Source: Ramazzottius varieornatus (lineage: Eukaryota; Tardigrada; Eutardigrada; Parachela; Ramazzottiidae). Taken from it: a stretch of 64,000 nucleotides of DNA. Below are positions 1 to 11,052 of the stretch, piece by piece. The translations under genes were made by a program, and so were the position numbers. The notes beneath the pieces are model-generated. The model saw only the letters and a list, made by a program, of their open reading frames with translations, searched no databases and was not told where the DNA came from. Each line of letters starts with the position of its first letter. Positions within the stretch are counted from its first letter, which is position 1. The stretch lies in assembly GCA_001949185.1 (NCBI GenBank), contig BDGG01000004.1, positions 2,412,278-2,476,277 on the forward strand, in the 5' to 3' direction.

Positions 1-1353
1 CGATCGGTATGAACAGCGAGTCGCGGTCCAGCACAAAACCATCTTCGTCGAACTTCAGCCCGTATAGGAGGTGGGCGGAATACTTGAGCAAAACCCGAAT
101 ATTTTTGTTTTCTTTAGCCGACGTGAAAATGAGACCAGCACCATCTGTAAAATATTGGGGTGGGTAAGTAAAATCGGAGTTGCTGTAGTGATGACAGCGA
201 CAGCATCGCAGGATTCGCAGCGTTATTTCTCGTGACTTACGTTTCAAGCACCATTCTCGAAGATGCATTTGTATGAAGTCGAACTTCTCTTCCTTGTAGT
301 CGAAATCCTTCTCCAGCGTCAGCATATGATCTGCCTGTAGAATCAAGAAGATTTGCCGACCGTCTTTCGCTTTTACGATTGACCATTCGCATACCTTTGA
401 CACAACGACGATTATAGGGACACCCAGGTTCATCGTCAAGGTGTTTTCCCCAAGTGGTAAATCCACTTCGCTTTCCGTTGCAGCCGAGGTCGTTTGAGCC
501 AAAGAGGGATCAACGTATTCTTTGAAAGTCTTCTCAACTAAAATACACGAATCCAGCAACGATATTATTTCTGATCGACGCTCAAGATATACTCACGTTT
601 CTGCTGATAATTCTTCATCAGAACGGGATCCAGTCGCAGTTTGTCGAGCTCCTCGGTCAAAACAGTCGACCATTTTTCCAGACTCTGCACAATATTCCAT
701 GGCTTTGTCATGTTGATAAAAAGCCAGACCACCGTCTTGTCCAATGTCTTCTCGTTCAGGACCAGCGGCATCAACGACGAGGCGAAATATTCCTCTTCCA
801 GAACCCATGCGTTGATCTGAGTTACATCTATCCACAACGACTCACGTTTCACATGACACATGGTACGCTTACGAAGTCGACTGGAAGAGTCCAACATGTA
901 GGCGAAATTTACCTTCTCGTTCGTCGTCCTTGACTGGAATGCTGACATGCTCCAGACCAACTCCGGATGGGCTAACGCTCTCCTTTCCGATAAGGCGAGC
1001 GATGAGATCGGATTTTCCAGTCTCTCGATCGCCTGGAAGAAGCGTATGTATGCTTGAGCGAAGTTCAGAACGTATGTGCGATCAGTCCTGACGGACTCTT
1101 ACCAAGAACGAGCACATTCTTTTCGGTGAGACGGTTTGACGTGCTGATGCGTACTTCGTTGAGGATGGCAGACCTGGAACCAACCCCAGGTTAATAAGTA
1201 TGACAGCTCTTCTTTGGTGTTAGACGGAGCAATTACTGGAACTGGATAGGACTGTACTCACCACTGATTGTCCGAATCCTTTCTGTTCGCATCCTTGACA
1301 AGATAGTCGCTAGAAGCACTGGAAGAAAGGTTCAGCACCGAAGCGGAGGCCAT
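1..1353 (-). CDS. DYNC1LI: Cytoplasmic dynein 1 light intermediate chain, C-terminus beyond left edge
   Basis: Subunit of the cytoplasmic dynein-1 motor that holds the heavy chain and links it to cargo adaptors. Coding exons, 5' to 3': 1353-1262, 1173-1103, 1032-913, 827-597, 537-395, 334-241, 144-<1; all junction phases agree. The first residues are MASASVLNLSSSASSDYLVK. A P-loop reads GDRETGKSDLIARLIG (exon 3). The family blocks INAWVLEE, FINMTKPWNIVQSLEKW, LPLGENTLTMNLGVPIIVVV and TSAKENKNIRVLLKY follow in the order of vertebrate DYNC1LI1, together forming the Ras-like domain. About 298 residues are present; the adaptor-binding C-terminal tail lies left of base 1. The P-loop keeps GKS, although nucleotide binding varies within the family. 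Assignment is by motif order recalled from the family, not by a search. Intron 827-913 is bounded by a plain GTAAAT donor, chosen over a nearby GTAAGC because only it keeps the frame. Confidence 0.93.
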
Positions 1354-2004
1354 CTTCAGTTCATGGAAGTTCCCGAGCTATGCCGGAGGTATCTTGTTGG
1401 ACAACAAAGTATTGGATCGACGGGAGTTAGAGAGTTCGAAAACTGGAGTCTGGGATATGGACCAGAATTCCGTTTGACCTAATGACCTTCGAACCACAAC
1501 ACTGCTCTGAGACTTCGATTGATTGGTCATTTTGATTTGAGTACATGCTTTCCTGTGTAATGGTGTCATGTCATCCTGTTTTCCGGTCACATCACCGAAA
1601 AGTCTTGTCAAAGGGTCACCACAGGGCGTGGCAGCTAGAGCCATCGTGGTCATCTCCATCGGAAGTCCATCCCACCTTCTCGGACTGTCGTAGATTTATC
1701 CACACCTGAGTCGAACTAAAAACCTACCAGCACTTTGAAACCAACTATGATGAGCTCTCCTTTTTCGATAGAAGTACTTTCTGAAACTCGAAAGGTGAAT
1801 GAGGCAGGTCCACAGTCTTTACAATTTAATTTACACCACACAATTTCCCGTCATCGTCCGTAGATCCGCATTGAAAAACGACAAACTCCGCGAGCTACAT
1901 TATCACCGAATCCGATTCAAACGACTGCATCTCGACAATCATTCATAACGAAAAATATCAAATAGAAAAAATCCGAGCCTGTAAGCCGAACGGCGAACAC
2001 AAAG
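1354..2004. other. Gap between DYNC1LI start and SUGT1 stop, with a doubtful small ORF
   Basis: The region holds the DYNC1LI promoter/5' UTR and the SUGT1 3' end. A minus-strand open frame with an ATG lies at 1659-1378 (93 residues, starting MEMTTMALAATPCGDPLTRL) and stops 25 bp upstream of the DYNC1LI ATG. I recognise no domain in it. It could be a small single-exon gene, an upstream exon of another transcript, or chance. I see no RNA gene or repeat here. Confidence 0.3.
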
Positions 2005-3424
2005 TTATTCCCATTTCTTGTAATCCATGCCATCCGGCGGCTTCACATCCGTCTTCTGTTTCCCAATATCCTCCCAGTTCGTGCTGAGTACCGTTCCGCT
2101 TGATTCATACTAGAGCGGGAATAGATCCAGATTGACATCGAGGTGAGATTGTTTTGACAGATTTGGTGAAGGGAGTGAAAGCCCCATGCTTACGAAAGAT
2201 TTCATCATAGCTTTCTTGGTCTCCTCGGTCCCATTGGCATAGATGCCTTGGAAGAGTTTCATCAGAGCGGCTTCGCCCTCCGGTTTCTCTTCTTTCTCCT
2301 CGATGGTCAGCTCGTGTTCGAGCTTATCCCACTTGTTGGATTTATTCAAGCTAGAGGCTGCAAATAAGTGCCAAAACTTAGTGACTTCCGGTGCCTTCAG
2401 TATTTTTTATTGCCTGGATGAGGCCTTCCGCATCTAGCAAGAAACCAGGTGAACCTGCAAGCTAACACTTCGGCAACCCCTGGCCACTCTGCCCTGGTCA
2501 TAAACTTACACCTTCTACATACCTGTGCTGGTTTTTTCGACTCCTTCCAACTTGTCCCATCTCTGGCTTTCTGTTTTCTGCAGCTTCACTTCGACCTAGA
2601 ATGAAAACCACGTATAACAGGAACTGCAAATACAGTGTACGACAAAATAAGCTTTCAAAAATGGGTGTCAATGGAACCAGCTGGACACATCGAATGAAAA
2701 TTTGCGCACTGGCTAAACACCGATTTTGATTCCTCGTCCGCATTTAAGATACTCCGCCCATTTTTGAGAGCTTATTTTGTCGTGCACTTTAAGTGCATAC
2801 GTGATGTTCACATAAGTCGAAATTCTCAGCGTACCTTTGTTCCAAACACCTTGCTATCAGCAGATCTTTGAACACTGTGGTGTAGTGGAATTTGAATACG
2901 GTATAGACATCTCTGAGAATCGAGTCCTCGGAAGCTCACCTGTACAGTACAGTACTGTATTCCCTCGATAGTTCTGCGAATCACGTGACTGTTCCGGTAA
3001 ATATTACCCGGCGGGGAGAGAAAATATTCATGCATTCAATCAAAAACTGCTCCCCAATCAAGTGGAGTGACGGGCGACAACCAAACAAGCAGTGATATCA
3101 CTGCGGGTGTAATATACTGGCCTTTTGACGTAGGTAGCAGAACTATCGAGGGAATACAGTGTGTAATCTACAGTAATTATCGGAGTCGTTGGACTGCGAG
3201 TTGGGTGCGTACGTGCAGATGTAATGACCAACACGGGAACACAAACAAGCTCTGGTTACCCGTTAGCGGATCCTTACCGACTCCCCGTCACAGTTTACTT
3301 GCAAGGATTCCTTCGCAATGCCCTTCACCATGAAGGTGACGACAACTGCAGCGTCCGTCTGATACCATTCGTATCGTGGTGCTCGAACTTCTCCGGAGGA
3401 TGCGGCGCTGTCTCCGTCGGACAT
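2005..3424 (-). CDS. SUGT1: SGT1 co-chaperone (CS + SGS domains, no TPR)
   Basis: HSP90 co-chaperone involved in SCF ubiquitin ligase and kinetochore assembly. Exons: 3424-3278, 2939-2835, 2595-2523, 2357-2194, 2109-2005, total 594 nt, 197 residues, all phases consistent. The N-terminus starts MSDGDSAASSGEVRAP and runs directly into the CS domain (YEWYQTDAAVVVTFMVKGIA, then FGTKVEVKLQKTESQRWDKL). The SGS domain follows: SNKWDKLEHEL, then FQGIYANGTEETKKAMMKSF joined to YESSGTVLSTNWEDIGKQK, and the terminal block PPDGMDYKKWE. The vertebrate form begins with a three-repeat TPR domain; here the start codon is immediately before the CS domain and no TPR coding is visible upstream, as I recall for some invertebrate SGT1s. 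Introns 1 and 2 carry inverted-repeat elements described separately. An extra in-frame cassette near 2378-2455 is possible but not needed for the frame. Confidence 0.93.
2635..2787. repeat. MITE-like inverted-repeat element A in a SUGT1 intron
   Basis: Positions 2635-2667 and 2755-2787 are inverted copies of a 33-bp sequence (core GACAAAATAAGCT; 30 of 33 bases match, all three differences being transitions). They enclose 87 bp of non-coding sequence. This fits a miniature inverted-repeat transposable element or a foldback. It sits wholly in the intron between exons 2595-2523 and 2939-2835. A TA precedes the left arm, but a matching target duplication on the right is not clear. Confidence 0.65.
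2954..3160. repeat. MITE-like inverted-repeat element B in a SUGT1 intron
   Basis: The 24-bp arms at 2954-2977 and 3137-3160 are perfect inverted copies (ACTGTATTCCCTCGATAGTT plus TCTGC on the left). About 160 bp lie between them with no coding signal. The CCTCGATA core resembles terminal repeats of pogo/Tigger-type elements as I recall them; that is only suggestive. TA dinucleotides lie close outside both arms, as expected for TA-targeting elements, but the exact edge is uncertain. The element fills most of the SUGT1 intron 2940-3277. Confidence 0.65.
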
Positions 3425-4123
3425 CGTCTCTTGTAGAAGCGTAGCGAGTCTCCAAGCCACACGGACAATCGAGGATAAACCACTCTCCAAAGTCCAGAAG
3501 AGAAGAAGTGTTGTCCGCGCGTTTTTATATGCACGAATGATCTGGAAATCTTCCTTATCCTCGTCGTCAAGCGAAACTGCGGATGACAATCGTTGTAAAT
3601 ATTGACATAACAATATGACATCACATGCATGGCACCTGACCGTCGAACAGCTGTGCCGCCTGTGCGACATGCATCATGCATGAGCTGCTGAATAATTATG
3701 GCCTTGCACAAACTATTCTTAGTGGCCATCAAGTAATCAACCGTGAGTTCGGGCAGTATTCAAGCCAGTCAACGCCGAGCAAGGCCATGTTTATCAGCTC
3801 GTCAATACTTTCTTTTCATTTCCACGGCCAACTTTTCCCATGCATCCTACTAAGTATAAATCCCGATCCCGTTTTCACTCGGCACTTATGCAGTAATCAT
3901 GATCTCATTATGGTTATCAGGAATCTGTTCATGTGGAAGCCAGCGGAAGGAGCTCTCGGTTGGCCTTTTGATACGCAAGTGAGGTCCTGCAGACTGCTGA
4001 ATCCCTCATCTAACACGATATCGCCCCTTTTGTCATCGAAACGGATGCTATGCATCAGGTGTGGGTCTCTTCCACGTCTCTCCGTCGACAAGAAGCAGAT
4101 ACGGTAAGGCCTGGACGTCAATT
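3425..4123. other. Divergent intergenic region SUGT1 / DNAJC4
   Basis: About 700 bp between the two divergent start codons. It presumably contains both promoters and 5' UTRs. A plus-strand open frame at 3676-4107 has no recognisable domain and is treated as non-coding. No repeat or RNA gene is recognised. Confidence 0.4.
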
Positions 4124-5469
4124 ATGTTTAAAAAGGCAATCAGTTCGGAAAGGCTCTGTCGAAGTACGTACGACGTCGAGGCGAAATGTGTCCCAATAAA
4201 TACTTTTCATCAGTGTTATTTTAATCATCATAATAGGAAATCGATTTTTATAATTAAAGTCGTTTTAATTTGCGCGGGTTGGTGTTCGCTTGATGGATTG
4301 ATCCATAATAGGAAATCGAATTTTAATTTTAATAATTGAAATTCGTCAGCGATAATTGATTTTACTTGCAGTCAGCTGATTACGTAGACTTAACATCAGC
4401 ACGTGACTTTTAATAATTTTTATTGCATAGTAAAATAACACTGCTTTTCATTGCAGTTCTCTTCACGGAGACTCTTCATCACCTACTGGTTGTACTCTCT
4501 ACGAATCGCTCGGTATCCTCAGCAATGCATCCATGAAAGAGATCAAATCGGCATTCATCAAGAAGTCAAAAGAGGTACGTGTTCGTAATGCTCACAGCCA
4601 TCAGTTAGCTCGACATTGGGAAGGCAGTCTTCTAAACATCTCCCTGGTGTTCATCTTTTCTTTAGCTTCATCCGGATCGGAACCCTGGATCGAAGACAGC
4701 ACATAGTGAGTTCACCCGAGTTAATGAGGTGAGGACTATTAAAGTAGTATTGAATTCACATTATTTGTCGTACTGTTTCTGTCAGTGTACCTGTGTGTGT
4801 CAAAATTCATTTCCCCGGAGAACCGCAGTAAGCTTTGTTATCATCTGTCTTTCAGGCGTATCGCATTCTGCGGGTTCCGCATTTGAGAAGGGAGTACGAC
4901 ATGAAACTCCAGTCACAAGTGCCGCAAGAACCTGTCATAGGCGAAGAGTTCCGGCAGAGATCTACTTCCACCAGGTAATGCCGTTCCCCATCTGCTGCGA
5001 GTTAGAGCAAAAGATATCATGTACAATGAGAGGAGATTATGCGGGCGGATCGAACTCTCACATCGAATTTGGCATTAAGAGGATCTTTTTTCCCAGTCAT
5101 GTGAACTACCGCTACAATCCTTACCGAGACAACGGTTTCGCAAGGTCTTCAGCTCGCCCTGCTCCTGGACACCCCAATTACTATGGGATAAGAAGTTGGA
5201 GGCGGGTCCGGAACCGTACGATATTCATATACTGTTTATGCGTTCTCCTGCTTGGAGTGGGTCTTCACTTCGGAGCGTATAGGTGGGCGACATACAGCTG
5301 GGTATTAGCGGACTAGTAATCTGCAATTGTTTTTTGCAGGACTTCCACTTTTCTTACCAAAATCGACATGGACATGGTGCAACAGGTCAACATAGATCGA
5401 TATAACAGAATTCGACAGCGGGCGCGGTATTTTTACATGTTCTCCAGCAAAATTGAGGTAATTCAGTAA
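4124..5469 (+). CDS. DNAJC4: DNAJC4-type J-domain membrane protein
   Basis: Type III J-protein, predicted co-chaperone of an HSP70 with one transmembrane helix. Exons: 4124-4167 (first exon inferred), 4457-4574, 4666-4728, 4856-4974, 5097-5282, 5340-5469; the frame closes at TAA 5467-5469, 219 residues. The J domain reads TLYESLGILSNASMKEIKSA, then KKSKELHPDRNPGSKTAHSE with the HPD motif, then AYRILRVPHLRREYD. A hydrophobic segment (TIFIYCLCVLLLGVGLHFGAYR) and a basic tail (RIRQRARYFYMF) match the DNAJC4 layout (J domain, linker, single helix, basic tail). The first exon begins MFKKAISSERLCR, which could be an organelle-targeting sequence; its donor is weak, so the start is the least certain part. 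Direct repeats of CATAATAGGAAATCGA (near 4229 and 4305) lie in intron 1. A further open stretch after 5498 is discussed as a finding. Confidence 0.82.
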
Positions 5470-5926
5470 CTAATAATATGTTTTATATTTCGCTCTAGTG
5501 AAACGCTGACTAGCCCGGACGATCATCGTTATGTACAGAGCGTCATGGAGAGCTTGCGCGCTGACACGGAAGACCATGTGCGAAGACCAGTGTTCGACCT
5601 GCCCCAAGAAAAGTGATTTACAGACCTCGTGTCAGACATACAGTAAGTTTCACCGGGCTGGAGTGTGTTCGCGTACTGTATATTGTTTGATGTATGGAAG
5701 GCTTCACTGTGATACTCAGAGTTAGTTTCGTCGTTTTATCCGTTCTACTTTCTCGCGTTTTCAAAACTAAAGTCAGCAAAATGGGAACAACGGTAAAAAA
5801 GGATACGGTAATTATTAAAATTGGATACCGGTTGATTATGGGCAGTTTGAGCGCGCAAATTTGGAGTGACGTCAGATCTAGAACTTTTTTCTTTCTTTGG
5901 AATACATCTTCGTTGGCGGAAAGTTT
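5470..5926. other. Convergent gap DNAJC4 / SMOC-like
   Basis: This holds the 3' ends of two convergent genes. After an acceptor-like CTCTAG at about 5493-5498 there is a plus-strand open stretch ending in TGA at about 5616 (contains SPDDHRYVQSVMESLRADTE) that is out of phase with the last DNAJC4 exon. The rest, AT-rich to 5926, shows nothing I recognise. Confidence 0.35.
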
Positions 5927-8900
5927 CTAATCGGCCCGTAGGTAGGCTTCTAATGGATTTGGACCAGGGCGCCTTCCACCTGGCCGACGTTTCATAGCCA
6001 CCCCTAAAATGAAAAAAGTTGCTTTAAGAGTTGCGAAAGTTAATTCTAGAAATCCGGTTTTCCTTAGTGAGCCATCTGTTCTGTGGATAATTCAACATTT
6101 TCTTACCATCTCGGATCACCGTGGTGCAGGTTGTGAACTCTGCCATAGTGATCCTAAGGTCTTCGTCCGTGTCGCAGTACTTGAAGTAAGCTCTCCCACA
6201 GCTTGATAGATTCCCTTGACTGGCCATAAACAGCTTGAATGGCTTCCATTCTGACTTGTCGATCGACTGGAAATTTTTTAATTTATGCTTTCCACAATGC
6301 GCGAAAACCGTATAAACTATATGATCCATATTTATAATTCTTTTATGCTCACTTTATCACGATTGCCGTCGAGATTTTCAAATTTCCACTTGACGATGTC
6401 GGCATTTGGTGTCTGACCTTGCGCGAGTGAAACATTTGTTCTGTTATCTGGTACTAGTCCTTCCATTTCTGATTTCAAAGCCGCCATGACATCATTCAAA
6501 AACTTTTCCTTCCGCGGTGGAGGGCAACCTGTGAAACGAGTCACTACGTATAATAAACCTCGTACATAGTATCAACGAGCAGTAGACTACAGACAACTGG
6601 AGGAACTGCGTACCGTGAAACACCTTGACGGCAGTTTGATTGCAGTTTGGCTGGGCATTGTGCGTTGAGGTCTCCGGAATGGGTTGACCGTTTGCGGGGT
6701 TCACGCACCAGCAGAATTCGGAATGGCATTGGACCTTGGCGTAGCTCCCTTTGTCACAGATGGGAATGTATATGGCTGTGATGGGTTCCTTTTTCTTCTG
6801 GTTGAGAGCTTTCGACCTTTCACTTTCGCAACTTGGGGGCTGTTCTAAAACTCAAATGTGTTTAGAGTGGAGGAACAATCCTGTTAGCACGGTACTGCAG
6901 CTTACTCTTCTTGTTGCGTCCGCGATTGCGCTTGGGAGCACCTGGCTTGGACTCTTGTAAACCGAACGAAGCGGGCGAGCCGTCCGCATATTGTATTTCC
7001 GAAGGTTCTGGTCTCAGGATTAAAGGGTACGAGTCGCCGGTGCCCAGTACCGAATGATGATGAGGTCGGCGGAGTACCATAGGTCGTGAGCGGTTTCTTG
7101 GTGGGGAATGCATTCTATTATCGAACAATGCGTGAGCAAGCTCTGTGGACATCGAGATGGAGTCGTTGTGTTTGGTGGACCCTTGAAGGGGCTTCTCACT
7201 GGATGAAATTCTTGGTCCTGTTGAACACACGCATATCAGATAAGACTAATGCCGGGAAGTACTATTGATACTATTCAGCGAATTTTGATACTATTCAGCG
7301 AAAAGGTTTTCGTGCTGCTGTGTTGTTCGACAAGGTATTATACGTACCGGCACCGATGTGGAGACAAGCGATCCACTCTGGTCCAGATATTACGCCATTC
7401 TGGTCCGTGTCGCAGTATTTTATGAATGTTCGAGCACATGGCTTGGGCTGAAGTTGTTTCTTGGCCATTTTACGCAGGTCTGCAAGTTCCGATTTCTGCA
7501 GCTGGTGATCCTTGTTCACGTCGAACGTGTTGAATTTCCAGTTGACGATGTGTAAAAATGACGACGGTATGGATGGATCTGTGAACTTCAATGATCAAAC
7601 TTCGCTGGGTAAAGACAACTATGCGCTTCCTAATTTTCACAGGCTACCGGCTTACCGTTCATGGGATTCACGATCCTTCCGTACTCGGAAGTAAAAATAT
7701 GCAAGACCTTCTTGTTGAAAGACTCTCGATCTTTGAAACCACAACCTAGAAACAACTTCACTGTTTGTAATTGATCGGTCGGGAGGGGGGATGAATCTTT
7801 GAAGACTAAAGTTGGCTAATGGATTCAAGAAAATATACTTCTGCGGGGTTTTTTCCCTCTGGGAAACCTTCGAGTTGGAATATTGCTGGATGACTCTGAA
7901 AGTTGTCGAATGGGTTAGACCGTTAGAGGCGTAAATCTTAGATGCGAGTGAAGTGAAGGACGGGGTCCCACCATAGATGGCGCAGTCGGGTTTTTTGAAT
8001 CGGACCGTAGAATCTGACACAGGTCTTCCCAGCTTTGTGACACACCAGCAGTATCCAGAACTAGAGTGACATTGTGCAGAGACGTACGAGCCATCGGGGT
8101 TGCATTCTGGTACAAATATTCCGGGAGTTGGCTTTCGGGCCATCTCTAGTGCGTTGAGACGTTCGGCTACGCACCGGGAAAGAACTGCAGTTCGGTAACA
8201 ACATTAATGCGGTATGCCAGCCGAACACGAAGAATACGAGTAGTACAGTATGATCACGGTAATTGAAATAAAGCGGGGTTTTCACCTACGTTTGCATTCT
8301 CCCAAATGTTTTATCTGAATCGGTCGTTCACAGTTTGCGCGGGTTAGTTCGCATTCTGAAGTGTAGGTTCTGCCGTCACTCCCGCATACATAAGTGTTCG
8401 AGGTCGCTGAGCAGTTCACGTTACACGGGGATCGTTGTCCCTCTTCGGCGTGAGTCTGCAATGATTCATAAATTAGCACTACCGTTTTCTGTGAAAGACT
8501 CTCCTGATAGTTTTTGTTGGTCTCCCACTATTGTTGTAGTTCTCAAGAATAGTCAAGGATACTTTTTACGTGCTCTTCCGCTCTGATTGCTCAGCTGTGC
8601 TGCGAAGTGTGTTTGAACTAGCACAATTGGGAAGCTTATTCGCAAGTTTCAAGGAATACACTTCCCGAGAAATACGGCACACAACACCTTACGAAGTTTT
8701 CCGAGAGAGCTGTCGGCTTTACTTCTCCATCAACGAAGGTAAATATGTATGCAGGTGAAAGTTTTATAGGCGCATCAACAGTTTTATGTTAGCTTCTATT
8801 TAGCATGATCACCGCCATAATTATAACAATAGGGATGCAAGGGCAGGTGTTCGTTGGTGCTGATGGCGGATCGGTGGGAACCGTTGAAATATTGGTGTAT

Positions 8901-10107
8901 CTGAGTCGTATTCATGTAGACAGATGTTCAAATATTAATATCCTTTGGTCAGCTACCATGTCGCACAGCTCGGTTTCAAACTTTGGGTCCTGGGTTGTAT
9001 CTAGTTGTTTCTTCTGGGTCTTTCAGATCCCGAACAGCACTCATGATTGATTACGACACCTGTAGCGGTGGATTTGCTTCTGTCCACAACTTCCTAGTTT
9101 CATGCGAAGACAAAAGATTACATTCATCGACCATTATGCTGATTCATGCAATAGACTGCTCAAATTTACTGAAATACACGACCACAGGTGCGTGCCGTTT
9201 ACCTTTTTGTTTGCATTTCTGGTTTAGAGGTAGTATCAATTGTTCTCTAGTTGCTTCAGATCAACACCACAGCTTTTACATCTGCGCTTCCACCTACCAC
9301 AATATTTACAGAAAGCGCGTCGGAAACCTCGGAGTTTGTGAAGACTACGCAATCCTCGCAGTCTTTCTGTCACTTTTAAGATAACGCCGTTTGAAGGTCA
9401 CCACACCCATGTCTCGATGGCGGTGCTCTAGACGACCAAACCCATATTGAACAATAATTGATATCTAACACAAACTTCCACCGGGAAACCAGGGAGCGTC
9501 TCGGCTTGTGAGCAGGTCTTGATGTTGGGAACCGTTTTATAAATATCTGTCGTTTACCCGGTCAAAGTTGCCGCCTCGAATGAGTTCACGTCGTGCAAAA
9601 AAGTGGCTGGAGTACTGATCTCCGATAACCACTTGGATGTAATCTGTTTAACAGATTAGGTTGATAAGGACGTCGTAAAACCACCATGTTGTATGTCGTT
9701 TGTGCTATAGTGTGCTAGGATAGCCCAGGAATGGCACCCTTAACAGGTAGTACCTCATGCAATTAAATCTGGAAAGAAAACACGAAATAGGTGCGGCAGA
9801 TACAGGTCTCCCACCTGAGCCATATGTGAGATCATATGGTTCTCCCAGCCCCAAGGATGTTTTAATTTCTTAAGCTTTCCCTATAATCGCAGGTGAATTT
9901 TCAAGCGTACTGCGGTAACTCAGGCCAAAAATTAATCTTTACAAACAAAAAAAAGTGAAAAATCGGTAAGCGTATCATGGTATGCGGCTGAGCACGATTT
10001 AGATTCAGCGATATTATGATATTCCTTACCTCTTGCTTAGCCAAAGATCCTCTCAACAGAAGATAAATAAATAGCAAGGAGGAAAAGAAAGCGCTGACTC
10101 CACGCAT
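5927..10107 (-). CDS. SMOC: SMOC-like secreted matrix protein with two thyroglobulin-1/EF-hand modules
   Basis: Secreted matricellular calcium-binding protein of the SPARC/SMOC family, whose members tune BMP and other growth-factor signalling. Exons: 10107-10030, 8455-8290, 8184-7972, 7745-7656, 7578-7348, 7217-6906, 6844-6614, 6528-6353, 6266-6107, 6003-5927; 1734 nt, 577 residues, frame closed. Order: signal peptide (MRGVSAFFSSLLFIYLLLRG), Kazal domain (YVCGSDGRTYTSECEL), thyroglobulin-1 (CHSSSGYCWCV), EC domain with EF loops DVNKDHQLQKSE and DTDQNGVISGPE, a basic/His-rich spacer, a second thyroglobulin-1 (CHSEFCWCVNPANG), a second EC domain (loops DGNRDKSIDKSE and DTDEDLRITMAE), and a basic C-terminus (MKRRPGGRRPGPNPLEAYLR). 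All four EF loops keep acidic ligands. Vertebrate SMOCs have one EC domain, so the extra module is unusual. The donor of the TY1 exon (GTGGGA at 7971-7966) is the least secure junction. Confidence 0.88.
8456..10029 (-). other. Long first intron of the SMOC-like gene
   Basis: This 1.57-kb intron separates the signal-peptide exon from the Kazal exon. Short open frames on both strands (for example 8983-9384 plus) show no domain or consistent splice context. I see no RNA gene, tandem repeat or element with clear terminal repeats. Confidence 0.5.
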
Positions 10108-11052
10108 TTTTGAATGACGACCGGTGGAAATATTGGCAGTCCTAATCATTGGAGTTCGCGATCAGAAAAATGAGGAGAAATACCCCATTTTTCCACGTGG
10201 GAAGTCCCGAACATAGTATGCGATTCCTTCTTCATATCTCAATCACGGTGAACCAGAACACGCAGCTCTGGCTTCTACATTATGGTCGATCCGATACGTA
10301 CAGTAAAAATAGGGTACGAGGTAAGTCAGAAGATGGGACACGTCTACGCGGGATACGGCCTTTTCGTGGCGAACCTCTGCGTCGGCCAACAAGTCCGCCG
10401 AAATCCTCCAATATGATATTATTAAAGTCGTTCGGAACTGGAAGGCAAATAACTGCACGACGTACTGGAAAGATCACTAATCCTTTTTCAGACTAAAGCT
10501 CAGAAGCGCGTTGGAAGGAACAGAAATTTATAATTCGAACCGCGGCACTGGATTTTCACGACGGGATCACTGAACAATTACCTTATGCTCTTTAGGTTCC
10601 GCACAGCAGCAAAAGATGAGAACTGTGCGATGCTTCTGGCGCTTCTGCAGAAATAGGCTTCGCTCTGGAAGGTTCGAAGTACTATGAGCAACTTTGGACA
10701 CTGGCTAAAGGTCGCGCAGAACTGCAAAAGAGTTGTTCAACCAATCCAATCTTTTGATACGGGTGAGGCCGCCTTTCTAGGCGGTGCCTGCAAGATATGC
10801 AGCAGGATGCAGAATCGCAATCTTTGACATGTACATACGGCGCCTTAATTGAATTTGATCAGCAGCCATCATCAGCTAGCCAAGCTGGATCAAGTTTCCC
10901 GATTTCCGATCTCTGTGATTCTGCGTGCGAGCTCCTCTGGGGTCCTGCCTGACTTTCGAACCCCGATAAGGAGCGTATTGAACTTTCTCACCGTGACAGC
11001 TCTGCTGCTTTCCCTGGACACGAGAGACGATACATAGTGCGGAGTACGGACC
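10108..11052. promoter_or_regulatory. Divergent intergenic region SMOC-like / EIF2B4
   Basis: 945 bp between divergent start codons, expected to hold both promoters. Open frames at 10149-10496 (plus) and 10243-10477 (minus) overlap each other and lack domains. No TATA-type or other specific element can be named with confidence. Confidence 0.35.
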
